From the NCBI GenBank assembly GCA_902524895.1, contig CABZFH010000006.1:43868-107867 (forward strand): a stretch of 64,000 nt of DNA, in the 5' to 3' direction. The notes beneath the pieces were generated by a model. It worked only from the letters and a program-made list of their open reading frames with translations. It made no database searches and was not told the origin of the DNA. A program made the translations under genes and the position numbers. Origin of the DNA: an uncultured Alphaproteobacteria bacterium. Lineage in GTDB: Bacteria; Pseudomonadota; Alphaproteobacteria; Methylaequorales; Methylaequoraceae. Positions 7,278 to 16,936 of this stretch are shown piece after piece (position 1 is the first letter of the stretch; every line of letters starts with the position of its first letter).

Positions 7278-9557
7278 TTATTGTTTCTTCAAAACTTTTT
7301 TACCTTTTGGTTCGCCAAGTTTTATTTCTAATTCATCTTTCTTGCTATCAACGTTTACGAATATCTTTTGCCCATTTTTTATTTTTCCGTCCAGTAAATC
7401 ATTAGCTATTGGTGACTTGATGTATTGACTAATAACTTTAGCCATAGGGCGTGCACCGTTAGAAGGATCAAAACCTTTGTTCAAAAGCCATTTTTTTGCT
7501 TTATAAGAAATCTCTAATATTAAGTTTTTTTCCGAAAATACTGTCTCTAACTCTAACACAAATTTTTCTACCACCCTCATAGCATTTAATTCATTTAATT
7601 TATCGAATTGAATAATTGCATCTAATCTATTTTTAAATTCTGGACTAAAATATTCATTTAACGAATCGTCAATATTAATTGGTGCGTCTTGGTCTAAAAA
7701 TCCAATATTTTCTTTAAATAAGTTTCTCGCACCTACATTACTTGTCATTATTACTATAGTATTTGTAAAATCAACTGTCTTTCCTAGGTGATCTGTTAGT
7801 TTTCCATAATCAAAAACTTGTAATAAGATGTTAAACAGATCTGGGTGAGCTTTTTCTATTTCGTCCAACAATAAAACGGAGTGAGGTTGTTTATCAATTG
7901 CATCTGTTAGCATTCCACCTTGATCATATCCAACATAACCCGGGGGTGCACCTATGAGCTTCGAGATACTATGTCTTTCCATGTACTCAGACATGTCGAA
8001 TCTTACAAGATTAATTCCCAAGATGTTAGCTAACTGTCTTGCTAATTCAGTTTTGCCAACACCTGTCGGTCCAGTAAATAAATAGGAACCTATTGGTTTA
8101 TTTAAATTACTCAAACCAGCTTTAGATAATTTTACTGCAGAAGCAAGTGATTCTACCGCATTATCTTGACCGAAAATTAGTGTCTTTAAATCTCTTTCTA
8201 AATTTTTAAATTTAATTTTATCTCTAGAAGAAATTGTTTTTTCTGGAATTTTCGCCATTCTAGAGATAATTTTCTCAATATCTTTTTCATAAACAGATTT
8301 ATCTTTTCTAATATCAATTTTTACAGCAGCTGCAGCCTCATCTATAACATCAATAGCTTTGTCAGGGAGTTTTCTATCAGAAATATACTTTTTTGATAAT
8401 TCAACAGCTAATTTAAAACAACCTTCTAAAAATTTTACGTTATGAAACTCCTCATAATAATTTTTTATACCTTCCAAAATTTTAATACTATCTGAGGCTG
8501 TTGGCTCATCTACATCAACTTTTTGGAATCTTCTACTTAATGCCCTATCTTTTTCAAAGAAATTTCTAAACTCTGAGTATGTTGTTGATCCTATGCATCT
8601 TAAAGATCTTTTTGACAAAGCTGGTTTTAATAAGTTAGATGCGTCCATTGTTCCAGAACTGGTCCCACCTGCTCCAATCAATGTATGTATTTCGTCAATA
8701 AATATTATATAATTCTCATTCTTTTCGAATATTTGAATAATTTTTTTCAATCTTTCCTCAAAATCACCTCTATACCTTGTTCCGGCTACTAGAGCACCTA
8801 GATCAAGAGAAAAAATTATACAATCTTTTAAATTTGTTGGAACATTTCCATTAACAATTTCAATAGCTAAGCCCTCTGCAAGTGCAGTTTTTCCAACACC
8901 AGGGTCACCTACAAAAATAGGGTTATTTTTATTTCTTCTAGACAATATTTGTATTGTTCTGGAGATTTCGTCTTTTCTTCCAATAACTGGATCTATTTTA
9001 TTGTCTTTTGCTTTAAGATTCAAATTAGAGCAATATTTTTCTAAAAAGTTCTGCTTTGGTATTTCCACACTGTCATTAGGTTCACTCGTATTTTCAAAAA
9101 TACTATTCTCGTTGTTAGACTCATCGGATTTTTTGATACCATGAGAAATGTAGTTAATTACATCAAGTCTGGTTAAATCTTGTTTTTGTAAAAAGTAAAC
9201 GGCATGAGATTCTCGTTCAGAGAATATAGCTGCTAAAATATTTTCACCATTAGCTTCCCTTTTTCCAGAAGATTGAACATGAATAACGGCTCTTTGAATT
9301 ACTCTTTGAAAACCCAAGGTTGGTTTTGGGTCATTTTTTGATGATAGAACCAAATCTGATAGATTTTTTTCTAGGAATCCTTCAATTTCTCGTTTTAGAA
9401 TTTCAATATTTACCTTACAAGCATTAAAAATATTTTGTGCATTTTTATCTTCAAGTAAAGCAAAAAGCAAATGCTCTAACGTTATAAATTGGTGTTTTAA
9501 ATTCAAAGCTTTATTTAAAGCTCTTTGAAGAGTATTTTCAAGTTCTTCAGATAACAT
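7278..9557 (-). CDS. clpA: ATP-dependent Clp protease ATP-binding subunit ClpA
   Basis: AAA+ unfoldase that feeds substrates to ClpP. I use the ATG at 9557 (759 aa, MLSEELENTL), which overlaps the clpS stop by one base (TAATG). It has an N-terminal repeat domain (1-140), AAA1 with Walker A GDPGVGKTALAEG and Walker B FIDEIHTLIGAG, and AAA2 with GPTGVGKTELARQ and LLDEIEKAHPDLFN. An IGF loop (ENIGFLDQDA) serves ClpP docking. The length matches E. coli ClpA (758 aa). No clpP lies in the window. Confidence 0.97.
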   Translation of the reverse strand: MLSEELENTLQRALNKALNLKHQFITLEHLLFALLEDKNAQNIFNACKVNIEILKREIEGFLEKNLSDLVLSSKNDPKPTLGFQRVIQRAVIHVQSSGKREANGENILAAIFSERESHAVYFLQKQDLTRLDVINYISHGIKKSDESNNENSIFENTSEPNDSVEIPKQNFLEKYCSNLNLKAKDNKIDPVIGRKDEISRTIQILSRRNKNNPIFVGDPGVGKTALAEGLAIEIVNGNVPTNLKDCIIFSLDLGALVAGTRYRGDFEERLKKIIQIFEKNENYIIFIDEIHTLIGAGGTSSGTMDASNLLKPALSKRSLRCIGSTTYSEFRNFFEKDRALSRRFQKVDVDEPTASDSIKILEGIKNYYEEFHNVKFLEGCFKLAVELSKKYISDRKLPDKAIDVIDEAAAAVKIDIRKDKSVYEKDIEKIISRMAKIPEKTISSRDKIKFKNLERDLKTLIFGQDNAVESLASAVKLSKAGLSNLNKPIGSYLFTGPTGVGKTELARQLANILGINLVRFDMSEYMERHSISKLIGAPPGYVGYDQGGMLTDAIDKQPHSVLLLDEIEKAHPDLFNILLQVFDYGKLTDHLGKTVDFTNTIVIMTSNVGARNLFKENIGFLDQDAPINIDDSLNEYFSPEFKNRLDAIIQFDKLNELNAMRVVEKFVLELETVFSEKNLILEISYKAKKWLLNKGFDPSNGARPMAKVISQYIKSPIANDLLDGKIKNGQKIFVNVDSKKDELEIKLGEPKGKKVLKKQ

Positions 9558-9901
9558 TATTCTTTCTCCAAAATACACTGCAAAGGATGCTGATCACTTT
9601 TTGCTCTTTTCATAACTGTTTCCACTTTAGTTTCTGCAATTTCTAACGTATAAACACCACAAACACCTGAGCCCTTTTGATGGACTGTCAGCATGATATT
9701 AACCGCTTGAGTTTGTGTTTTGCTAAAAATACTTTTTAATAGACTAACAACATATTCCATAGGAGTATAGTCATCATTCAGTAAAATTACCTTATATAAT
9801 TTAGGTTTTTTAATCTTTATGTCTTCTTTTGTAACCAATACTACATCGTTAAGATTATCGTTATTTGAATTAGAAGAATTGTTTGAAATTGATTTGATCA
9901 T
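9557..9901 (-). CDS. clpS: ClpS adaptor for the N-end rule
   Basis: The 114-aa adaptor binds N-terminal Leu, Phe, Tyr or Trp and delivers proteins to ClpA. After a Ser/Asn-rich flexible N-terminus (1-33), the core has YKVILLNDDYTPMEYVVSLL, in which the Asn-Asp-Asp pocket is intact, then MLTVHQKGSGVCGVYTLEIA and the helix ETVMKRAKSDQHPLQCILEKE. It is directly upstream of and coupled to clpA. Together with aat at 2333 it supports an active Leu/N-degron pathway. Confidence 0.97.
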   Translation of the reverse strand: MIKSISNNSSNSNNDNLNDVVLVTKEDIKIKKPKLYKVILLNDDYTPMEYVVSLLKSIFSKTQTQAVNIMLTVHQKGSGVCGVYTLEIAETKVETVMKRAKSDQHPLQCILEKE

Positions 9902-9932
9902 ATTTTAAAAATAGAAAAAATAATTATTATTT

Positions 9933-11303
9933 TCAAGTAATTTGTTGCACTAATTCGGGTTTGACTCTTTTTAATTCTTCCTTTACTCTTTCTTTCATGA
10001 TATTGAGCCCTTCTAAAGTATTTGCTTCACATCTTAATACTATCGCTGCTTGAGTGTTTGAGGCCCTCATTAACCACCATCCGTATTCATATTTGACTCT
10101 GATACCATCTATTGCTGAATAATTATTATTCTTTTGATTAGATATTATTTGTTCGATGATCTTAAATTTTTCTTTATCATCACAATTAATTCTAATTTCA
10201 GGTGTATTATACAGTTTAGGAAATTGAAAAATTAGTTCTGATAATTTTTTTTTACTTTTAGACAAAATATTTAAAAGTCTTATCGATGCATATAAAGCAT
10301 CATCAAAACCGTAATAATCATCAGCAAAAAAGATATGCCCACTCATCTCACCAGCTAAATCCGCAGATTCTTTTTTCATAGAATCTTTAATCAAACTATG
10401 TCCAGTCTTAGACATAATTGCTCTTCCTCCATTTTTTTCAATTTCGTCAAATAGAACTTGGCTACACTTGACATCACCTATTATACAAGCTCCCTCATTT
10501 TTTTGTAGTACGTCAATCCCCAATAAAAGTAGTAATAGATCACCTGGTATAATATTGCCTTCATTATCAACAACTCCTATGCGATCGCCGTCACCGTCAA
10601 ACGCAATGCCTAAGTCCATATTGTTCTGCTTGACTGATTTGATCAAATCTTTAAGTGTATTCGGATCAGATGGATCAGGGTGATGATTAGGAAAGTCTCC
10701 GTCAATATCATCATATAATAAAATTGTCTCTCCTTTTACATGATGAGCAATTTTCTTCATTACATTGCCTGCAGAACCATTTCCTGCATCCCATACAATA
10801 TTCAAATTTTTCTTTTGTTTTAGACTTTTAATCAACATGTTGACATATTTATCTTCTATGTCAAATTTTTTATAAGATGAAATTTTTAGGAAGAGATCAT
10901 AATTTTCTGCTGATTTTGCCAAGTTTTTAAGATCAATTCCAAAAAATGACATTTTATTTTTAACAATTTTAAAACCATTATGACTTGATGGATTGTGTGA
11001 ACCAGTTATCATTATCCCAGCTTCACTATCATTTAAAAAGTTCGAATAATATAGCATAGGTGTAGGTCCCACACCTATATCAATAATATTACAACCTACT
11101 TCAGATAAACCTTCAATTAGCTTTTCTTTTAATGGTTGAGAAGATTTTCTTCCATCGCAACAAATATTGACAACTTTATTTTTATTTAAACTTAAACCAA
11201 AAACATGCCCAATAACTTTTGCATCAATTTTCTTAAGTGTATCTCCGTAAATTCCTCTGATATCATACTCTCTGATAATTGTTGGATCAAAAAAATATTT
11301 CAT
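9933..11303 (-). CDS. manB: Phosphomannomutase/phosphoglucomutase
   Basis: Alpha-D-phosphohexomutase superfamily, 456 aa. It interconverts mannose-6-P and mannose-1-P and probably the glucose phosphates. The active-site phosphoserine loop is TGSHNPSSHNGFKI (about 98-111), the metal loop is AFDGDGDRIGVVD (about 234-246), and the sugar-specificity loop and C-terminal phosphate-binding RCEANTLEG follow. It lies in a minus-strand operon galU - ugd - manB, each start overlapping the previous stop by four bases (ATGA), so the cluster supplies UDP-glucose, UDP-glucuronate and hexose-1-phosphates for surface glycans. The choice between manB and algC/pgm names is not settled by sequence. Confidence 0.9.
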   Translation of the reverse strand: MKYFFDPTIIREYDIRGIYGDTLKKIDAKVIGHVFGLSLNKNKVVNICCDGRKSSQPLKEKLIEGLSEVGCNIIDIGVGPTPMLYYSNFLNDSEAGIMITGSHNPSSHNGFKIVKNKMSFFGIDLKNLAKSAENYDLFLKISSYKKFDIEDKYVNMLIKSLKQKKNLNIVWDAGNGSAGNVMKKIAHHVKGETILLYDDIDGDFPNHHPDPSDPNTLKDLIKSVKQNNMDLGIAFDGDGDRIGVVDNEGNIIPGDLLLLLLGIDVLQKNEGACIIGDVKCSQVLFDEIEKNGGRAIMSKTGHSLIKDSMKKESADLAGEMSGHIFFADDYYGFDDALYASIRLLNILSKSKKKLSELIFQFPKLYNTPEIRINCDDKEKFKIIEQIISNQKNNNYSAIDGIRVKYEYGWWLMRASNTQAAIVLRCEANTLEGLNIMKERVKEELKRVKPELVQQIT

Positions 11304-12625
11304 AGAAAAAGTTCTTCCGGTCTACCAATAGAAAAATAATTAAAACCTATCTCTTTCATTTCTTTAGGGTTATAAATATTTCTAAAATCTACTAGAGTAG
11401 GCGTTTTTAATAATCTTTTAACTTTTTTAAAATCAAGAGCTCTGAACTGATTCCATTCAGTTAGAATTACCAAGATATCCGAATCCACCATCGCTGAGTA
11501 AGTTTCGTCAAACCATGAAATTCTTTTGTCATCAAAGACTTTTTTTGCTGACTCTAATCCCTCTGGATCATATGCAGAAATGCTACATCCTTCATCAAGT
11601 AGTTTTGGAATTAAAATCAGACTTGGACTATCTCTCATATCATCAGTATTTGGTTTAAAAGTAAGACCAAGAATTGTTATTTTTTTTCCATTAAGCTTAT
11701 TAACAGATGCTTTTTTAATTAGATTAATGTTATTTTTTTTTCTTAAATCATTACTTCTTACAACATGTTCAACAAGTCCAAGTTGTGAGTTATAATCATG
11801 AGCTGTTTTTACAAGAGCCAGGGTATCTTTTGGAAAACAGGAACCACCATACCCTGGCCCTGGGTGTAAAAATTTTTTTCCAATCCTTCCATCTAATCCA
11901 ATTCCGATTGACACATCACTTACATTTGCACCAACTTTTTCGCACAAATCAGCAATTTCATTTATAAAAGTAATTTTCGTTGCTAAAAAAGAGTTTGCTG
12001 CATACTTTATTAATTCTGCAGTCTCTCTTTTAGTAAATAATATTGGGGTTTCTAATAAATATAATGGTCTGTATACCTCACTTAAAATTTTTTTGGCTCT
12101 AAGGCTTTCACAACCAATAACAACTCGATCAGGTCTCATAAAATCGTTAATTGCAGAACCTTCTCTCAAAAACTCTGGGTTAGAGGCAACATCAAATTCA
12201 ACACTTTTATTTTTTTTTTTTATAATATCAAAAACTTTTTTTCCTGTTCCAACTGGAACGGTAGATTTGTTAACAATTACTGTATAGCCATTTAAACAAT
12301 TAGCTATTTCTTCAGCTGCTTTAAATACAAATGACAAATCAGCGTGACCATCTTTAATTCTTGATGGAGTGCCAACTGCTATAAAAATTGCTTCAGAGTT
12401 TTTGATGCCATCAGACAAATTTGTAACAAACTTTATCCTTTCTTCATTAATATTTTTTTTTACAAGACTTTCTAATCCAGGTTCGTAGATCGGAATTATA
12501 CCATCATTTAAATTTTTAATTTTTTCACTATTATTATCAATACAGGTGACATTCATACCAAATTCGGCTAAACAAGTGCCAGACACTAGTCCAACATATC
12601 CGGTTCCAATTATTGAAATATTCAT
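11300..12625 (-). CDS. ugd: UDP-glucose 6-dehydrogenase
   Basis: Oxidises UDP-glucose twice with NAD to UDP-glucuronate. The 441-aa protein begins with the Rossmann motif GTGYVGLVSG (7-16) and carries the catalytic Cys in GPGYGGSCFPKDTLAL (about 255-270), with Lys and Asn of the active site in the central dimerisation helix. The C-terminal UDP-binding domain contains LGLTFKPNTDDMRDSPS. It overlaps both galU upstream and manB downstream by four bases, consistent with one transcript for nucleotide-sugar synthesis. Confidence 0.95.
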   Translation of the reverse strand: MNISIIGTGYVGLVSGTCLAEFGMNVTCIDNNSEKIKNLNDGIIPIYEPGLESLVKKNINEERIKFVTNLSDGIKNSEAIFIAVGTPSRIKDGHADLSFVFKAAEEIANCLNGYTVIVNKSTVPVGTGKKVFDIIKKKNKSVEFDVASNPEFLREGSAINDFMRPDRVVIGCESLRAKKILSEVYRPLYLLETPILFTKRETAELIKYAANSFLATKITFINEIADLCEKVGANVSDVSIGIGLDGRIGKKFLHPGPGYGGSCFPKDTLALVKTAHDYNSQLGLVEHVVRSNDLRKKNNINLIKKASVNKLNGKKITILGLTFKPNTDDMRDSPSLILIPKLLDEGCSISAYDPEGLESAKKVFDDKRISWFDETYSAMVDSDILVILTEWNQFRALDFKKVKRLLKTPTLVDFRNIYNPKEMKEIGFNYFSIGRPEELFL

Positions 12626-13485
12626 ATATTCTTCACAAATTTTAACAAATCGTCTTTTATTTCTTTATCATTGAATCCGAATCCAAGATTTGCTTTAATA
12701 AAACCTAGTTTACTCCCACAATCATATCTTTGTCCTTTAAATTTATATCCAAATACTTTTTCTTTATGGATTAAATATTGAATTGCATCTGTAAGCTGAA
12801 TTTCACCTCCAAAGCCAATTTTCTGTTTATTTAAATAAGTAAAAATTTTTGGATCTAGTATATATCTTCCAATCACCGACAAATTTGTAGGAGCATCTTT
12901 TGGATTCGGTTTTTCAACAATATCTTTTAAGACAAAATAATCATCTTTTTTCTTTTTAATATCGACAATACCATACTTATGAGTTTCATTTTTTTCAACT
13001 TCTTCAACAGCTATGATGGATCCATTTAATTTCTTTTCTAAATCAATCATCTGCCTAATTACTGGTTTCTTCGATCTAATTATATCATCAGGAAGAATCA
13101 CTGCAAACTTTTCGTTTTCTACCAAATTTCTTGCACACCAAATTGCATGACCAAGTCCTTTAGGTTCATGTTGAATAACTGTTACGACCTCTCCCAGTTG
13201 AGTTTGAATTTTAATTGATTCAATTTCCTTATATTTTTTTTTTTTTAAAAGAGAATCTTCTAGAAGGTTAGAACGATCAAAATGTTCTAGTAATAGGTTT
13301 TTTTTTGTTGATGAAACAAAAATAATCTGTTCAATCCCTGCTTCGTGTGCTTCAGTCACTGCCCATTCTATTACTGGTTTATCCAAAACAGTTAACATTT
13401 CTTTTGGAACACATTTAGTAGCAGGCAGAAATCTTGTTCCTAAACCGGCTACAGGAAAAATAGCTTTTTTTATTTTATTATTCAC
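12622..13485 (-). CDS. galU: UTP--glucose-1-phosphate uridylyltransferase
   Basis: Makes UDP-glucose from UTP and glucose-1-phosphate. At 287 aa it has the family length. The nucleotide loop is AGLGTRFLPATKCVPKEM (14-31), followed by DKPVIEWAVTEA, the central LPDDII segment, VEKPNPKDAP and GGEIQLTDAI, and RYDCGSKLGFIKA near the C-terminus. It is the first gene of the galU-ugd-manB operon. The product could feed ugd, glucosylglycerate synthesis (gpgS at 24980-26194 uses NDP-glucose) and glycosyltransferases such as the one at 14006. Confidence 0.96.
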   Translation of the reverse strand: MNNKIKKAIFPVAGLGTRFLPATKCVPKEMLTVLDKPVIEWAVTEAHEAGIEQIIFVSSTKKNLLLEHFDRSNLLEDSLLKKKKYKEIESIKIQTQLGEVVTVIQHEPKGLGHAIWCARNLVENEKFAVILPDDIIRSKKPVIRQMIDLEKKLNGSIIAVEEVEKNETHKYGIVDIKKKKDDYFVLKDIVEKPNPKDAPTNLSVIGRYILDPKIFTYLNKQKIGFGGEIQLTDAIQYLIHKEKVFGYKFKGQRYDCGSKLGFIKANLGFGFNDKEIKDDLLKFVKNI

Positions 13486-13531
13486 TACAAATATATGTTG
13501 AATTTATACACTATCAAAACTAAAAGAAATC

Positions 13532-13978
13532 TCAACCCAAAAGCGTCTCTTTTGCTTTATTAATTTGTGATGTTATCCAATCTGAACCCCCAAGATCAGG
13601 ATGGTTTTTTTTAATTAACGAATGATAACTATCTAGAATTTCTTTTTTTGTTGCATCATCTGGCAAACCTAAAATTTTTAAAGCCTCTTTCCTACTCATC
13701 ATATTGTTATTTTTTTTTTTTCTGTATGAAGACGAAAAATATTTTCTCACAAAGTCTATAACTGGTTTCCACCTGATGAAAAAAATAACTAATCCTGGGA
13801 GAATCGAAAGAAAGTTTGGGTTTATTCTAATTAAAAAAAGTATTAGTGAAAAAATAATAATAATAAAAAATATTTTTGTATATTTCTTAAAAATTTTGTG
13901 AGGTAAGTGAAAAAACTTATTAAGAAAGTAAAATACTAAAAATAAAAAGAGAGTTCCGGCTATTAAGTATGCTAACAT
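13532..13978 (-). CDS. Membrane-anchored J-domain protein
   Basis: The 148 aa include hydrophobic segments at about 2-19 and 34-71 and a C-terminal J-domain (about 95-148) with the HPD motif in LIKKNHPDLGGSDW and the preceding KKEILDSYHSL helix. Layout and short J-domain at the C-terminus resemble TIM14/Pam18-like proteins found in alphaproteobacteria. It should recruit DnaK to the inner membrane face; a client is not evident. Divergent from the glycosyltransferase at 14006 across 27 bases. A homopolymer run (Lys codons) lies between the membrane and J parts. Confidence 0.88.
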   Translation of the reverse strand: MLAYLIAGTLFLFLVFYFLNKFFHLPHKIFKKYTKIFFIIIIFSLILFLIRINPNFLSILPGLVIFFIRWKPVIDFVRKYFSSSYRKKKNNNMMSRKEALKILGLPDDATKKEILDSYHSLIKKNHPDLGGSDWITSQINKAKETLLG

Positions 13979-14005
13979 TGTAATATTTAATAAAAAAATA
14001 TATTT

Positions 14006-15145
14006 ATGAAAAAATATAAACTTTTATACTTTGTAAGTGAAGATCAATATTTTTTAACCCATAAATTAGCGCATGCAAAAAAAGCTATCAAAGATGGGTT
14101 TGAAGTCTTTGTTATATGTAAAACTTCAACACTCATGCAAGATATTGAAAAACACGGAATAAAAGTATTGAGTTTTAATTTCGACCGAAAAAATCTTAAC
14201 ATTTTAAAAGAAGTTAAAAAAATAATAACTTTTTTTATTCTTTTAAAAAAAATAAAACCTGATATTCTCCAAAGTATTGCTCTAAAACCAATTATTTATG
14301 CTTGTTTAAGCTCAATATTTTTTCCAAAAATAATCAGAATTCACTGTATTGTAGGTTTAGGTTATCTATTTATTAACAAGGGAATAAATTTATTAATGAT
14401 AAGGTTCATAGTTGAAAAAATTTTTAGACTTTTTTTTAATAGAACAAATAATTTGATCGTTTTTCAAAACAAAGATGACTTCAATTTCTTTAAAAATAGA
14501 AACATAATCAAAAAATGTAAAACATTTATTATTCCTGGTTCAGGAGTTGACGTAAATGAATTTAGTCCTGATAAAAAAGTAAGAAAAAAGTATGATTTAA
14601 TTTTACATTCAAGAATGTTAATTGATAAAGGTATATTTGAACTAGTTGAAGCTTTTAAATACTTAAGATCAAAAAAATATAATTTAAAAATTTTATTACT
14701 TGGAGGATCAGATAATAATAATAGAGCATCTATTTCAAACTCTCAACTTAAAGAATTTAATACACTTAAAGGATTAACATGGATTGATTCTAAAAGAAAC
14801 GTCATAAAATATATAAGAGAATCAAAGATTGGGGTATTACCTTCTTATCGCGAGGGTTTTCCAAAGAGCCTATTAGAATCAGCAAGCTGTGGTTTAGCCT
14901 TGATTTCGTGTGATGTAGTAGGATGTAAGGAAATAAGTCTCCATGAATATAATGGATTAAATTGCAAACCTAAAAATTATCTTGAACTCGCAAATAACAT
15001 TAAAACATTAATTTCTGACAAAAAGAAATTGAAGCTTATGGGTACTAATAGTAGAAAATTAGTTCTAAAAAAATTTTCGGATAGATACATATCAAAAGAA
15101 TTTAGTAAAGTATACTTTTTTTCATTAAAAGAATTTAAAAGATGA
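14006..15145 (+). CDS. GT4-type glycosyltransferase
   Basis: A 379-aa GT-B fold protein. The N-terminal acceptor domain is hydrophobic and basic, and the C-terminal donor domain has the strand KYDLILHSRMLIDKGIFELV, LLLGGSD, and the GT4 signature PSYREGFPKSLLESASCG (about 287-304) with the paired Glu residues. Closest in feel to capsule and O-antigen transferases of the WcaA/PglA kind. It stands alone on the plus strand, 27 bases from the J-domain gene and 11 bases before nth, near the nucleotide-sugar operon. Acceptor and sugar are unknown. Confidence 0.88.
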   Translation: MKKYKLLYFVSEDQYFLTHKLAHAKKAIKDGFEVFVICKTSTLMQDIEKHGIKVLSFNFDRKNLNILKEVKKIITFFILLKKIKPDILQSIALKPIIYACLSSIFFPKIIRIHCIVGLGYLFINKGINLLMIRFIVEKIFRLFFNRTNNLIVFQNKDDFNFFKNRNIIKKCKTFIIPGSGVDVNEFSPDKKVRKKYDLILHSRMLIDKGIFELVEAFKYLRSKKYNLKILLLGGSDNNNRASISNSQLKEFNTLKGLTWIDSKRNVIKYIRESKIGVLPSYREGFPKSLLESASCGLALISCDVVGCKEISLHEYNGLNCKPKNYLELANNIKTLISDKKKLKLMGTNSRKLVLKKFSDRYISKEFSKVYFFSLKEFKR

Positions 15146-15156
15146 CAAAATAAAAT

Positions 15157-15810
15157 ATGAAAAAAACTGAGAGAGCGCTTTTTATAAGACATTTTCTTGA
15201 AAAGCTTTATCCATCAACACCTGTTCCTCTTAATCATAGAAATATTTTTGAACTTTTAATTTCTGTTTTATTAAGTGCTCAGTGCACAGATGAAAGAGTA
15301 AATAAAGTAACACCAAAATTATTTAAATTAGCTAACTCTGCTTTAAAAATGCAAAAGATTGATGTTAAAAAAGTTTATGAAATTATTCGACCTTGTGGAT
15401 TAGCACCCAAAAAATCAAAAGCAATCATAGAATTGTCAAAAATTATTGTTGAAAAGTATAGAGGTATAGTTCCTAAAAAAATTGAATTATTAGAACAACT
15501 TCCAGGTGTGGGACACAAAACAGCTAGCGTTGTAATTTCTCAAGGTTTCGGGATTCCTGCATTTCCTGTTGATACACATATTCATCGACTTGCACAAAGA
15601 TGGGGATTAACAAACGGTAAAAATGTTAAACAAACAGAAATGGATTTAAAAAAACTATTTCCAGTTGAATCATGGAATAAACTCCACCTACAAATTATTT
15701 TTTATGGAAGAGAGTTTTGTACAGCTAGAGGTTGTAATGGAACTTTATGTGAAATTTGTAAGAAATGCTTCCCAAAAAGAAAAAAAGCTTTTAAGCATAA
15801 AAAAGCTTGA
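15157..15810 (+). CDS. nth: Endonuclease III
   Basis: Base excision repair glycosylase/AP lyase for oxidised pyrimidines. The 217-aa protein has the helix-hairpin-helix LPGVGHKTASVV (115-126) with catalytic Lys121 and the conserved Asp139 in PVDTHIHRLAQRWGL. The C-terminal iron-sulfur loop is odd: cysteines at 188, 193, 198, 201 and 204, whereas the standard spacing is C-x6-C-x2-C-x5-C. A 4Fe-4S cluster can still be imagined but the ligand set is not certain. A basic tail follows. Confidence 0.94.
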   Translation: MKKTERALFIRHFLEKLYPSTPVPLNHRNIFELLISVLLSAQCTDERVNKVTPKLFKLANSALKMQKIDVKKVYEIIRPCGLAPKKSKAIIELSKIIVEKYRGIVPKKIELLEQLPGVGHKTASVVISQGFGIPAFPVDTHIHRLAQRWGLTNGKNVKQTEMDLKKLFPVESWNKLHLQIIFYGREFCTARGCNGTLCEICKKCFPKRKKAFKHKKA

Positions 15811-15840
15811 ACCAAAATTATTTTAGAGCTAAAAAAAAAA

Positions 15841-16308
15841 ATGATTAGAATTTTTTTTATTTTAATTATTTTTAGTTTAATTTATAAAGAAACTCCTCTT
15901 TATTCAGCTGACCTAACAAAACAAAAACCTATTACAAAAAAAGTCTACTTTAAAGGGCAACGTAGTACAAAATATTATTTTGAGCCATCCACCTTAGAAT
16001 TTAACGTTGGGAAACTTTACAAATTAGATTTAATTAACCAAAGTGATGCTAAACATTATTTTGCTTCAACAAAATTTTCTAATTCGATATTCACGCGAAA
16101 AGTTCAACTAACATTAGGAGAAAAAAAAGTTGCTGAAATAAAAGGTAATATAAGAGAAATTGAAGTATTTCCCTCATACAAAATTGAATGGTGGTTCGTT
16201 CCAATTAAAACAGGCGAGTTTAATGATCTAGAATGTAATGTTAAAGACAAAAATAGTAGTATAAGTCACAAAGACATGGGTATGGTTGGAAAAATTATAA
16301 TAAAATAG
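15841..16308 (+). CDS. Exported cupredoxin-like protein
   Basis: The 155-aa protein has a signal peptide (about 1-23, ending near LYSA) and one beta-sandwich domain. Probable type 1 copper ligands are His in SDAKHYFAST, Cys in DLECNV and His and Met in SISHKDMGMVGKI; the Cys-to-His gap is longer than in plastocyanin. It resembles uncharacterised plastocyanin/azurin-like periplasmic proteins. An A-rich run occupies the space directly before the start. No electron-transfer partner is adjacent. Confidence 0.72.
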   Translation: MIRIFFILIIFSLIYKETPLYSADLTKQKPITKKVYFKGQRSTKYYFEPSTLEFNVGKLYKLDLINQSDAKHYFASTKFSNSIFTRKVQLTLGEKKVAEIKGNIREIEVFPSYKIEWWFVPIKTGEFNDLECNVKDKNSSISHKDMGMVGKIIIK

Positions 16309-16346
16309 GAAATACTTTTTAGAATTAAACAAAAGATCCTATTAAA

Positions 16347-16865
16347 TTAATTTCCTAAAGTTTCAAAAGCATACATTAAAACTAATGTATAAAATAAAAC
16401 ACCAAGTAAAATTATTGCAACCTGATTAACGCGAGGGTATCCTTCTTTTGCTAATTCCTTTACTTGATAAAGAAGGTTTGGCCAAGTGTAAGAAACAAAA
16501 TCTCCTTGTGACATTATATTAATCAATTTTCCTGATTTATCTACGACTGGAACATGCCTGAATCTTTCATTAGACATTTGTCTTAACCAAATCACTAGCT
16601 CATCATCTTTATCGGCTAACTTTACAGGACTTGTCATTATTTGTTTTAACTTGGTTGTCTTAGGATTCATTCCATTGTTTAATAACCTTTTCATCAAATC
16701 TCTTTCGGTTACAATGCCTTTAACTATTTTTTTGTTATCAGTGATTACAACAGAACCATAATTTTCTTTAGACATTTTTTTTACCGCGTTCAACACTAGA
16801 TCATTTTCTCTAAAGGTTAATGGTGGTTTTTTACTTTTGAACTCTGGTCTGTCACAAATTTTCAT
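16347..16865 (-). CDS. CBS-domain pair protein with C-terminal membrane helix
   Basis: The 172 aa begin with a tandem CBS (Bateman) module: VLNAVKKMSKENYGSVVITDN with GIVTERDLMKRLL in the first repeat, and the second with RFRHVPVVDKSGKLINIMSQGDFV. Such modules bind adenine nucleotides. The final 25 residues form a membrane helix (VAIILLGVLFYTLVLMY), so the module would sit at the cytoplasmic membrane face. No partner channel or transporter is next to it. Confidence 0.88.
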   Translation of the reverse strand: MKICDRPEFKSKKPPLTFRENDLVLNAVKKMSKENYGSVVITDNKKIVKGIVTERDLMKRLLNNGMNPKTTKLKQIMTSPVKLADKDDELVIWLRQMSNERFRHVPVVDKSGKLINIMSQGDFVSYTWPNLLYQVKELAKEGYPRVNQVAIILLGVLFYTLVLMYAFETLGN

Positions 16866-16936
16866 AAAATTACTCCCTTTTTTGATCTATAACAAATGTG
16901 AAATATTTTATTACCTTATAATGAATTATTATTCAA

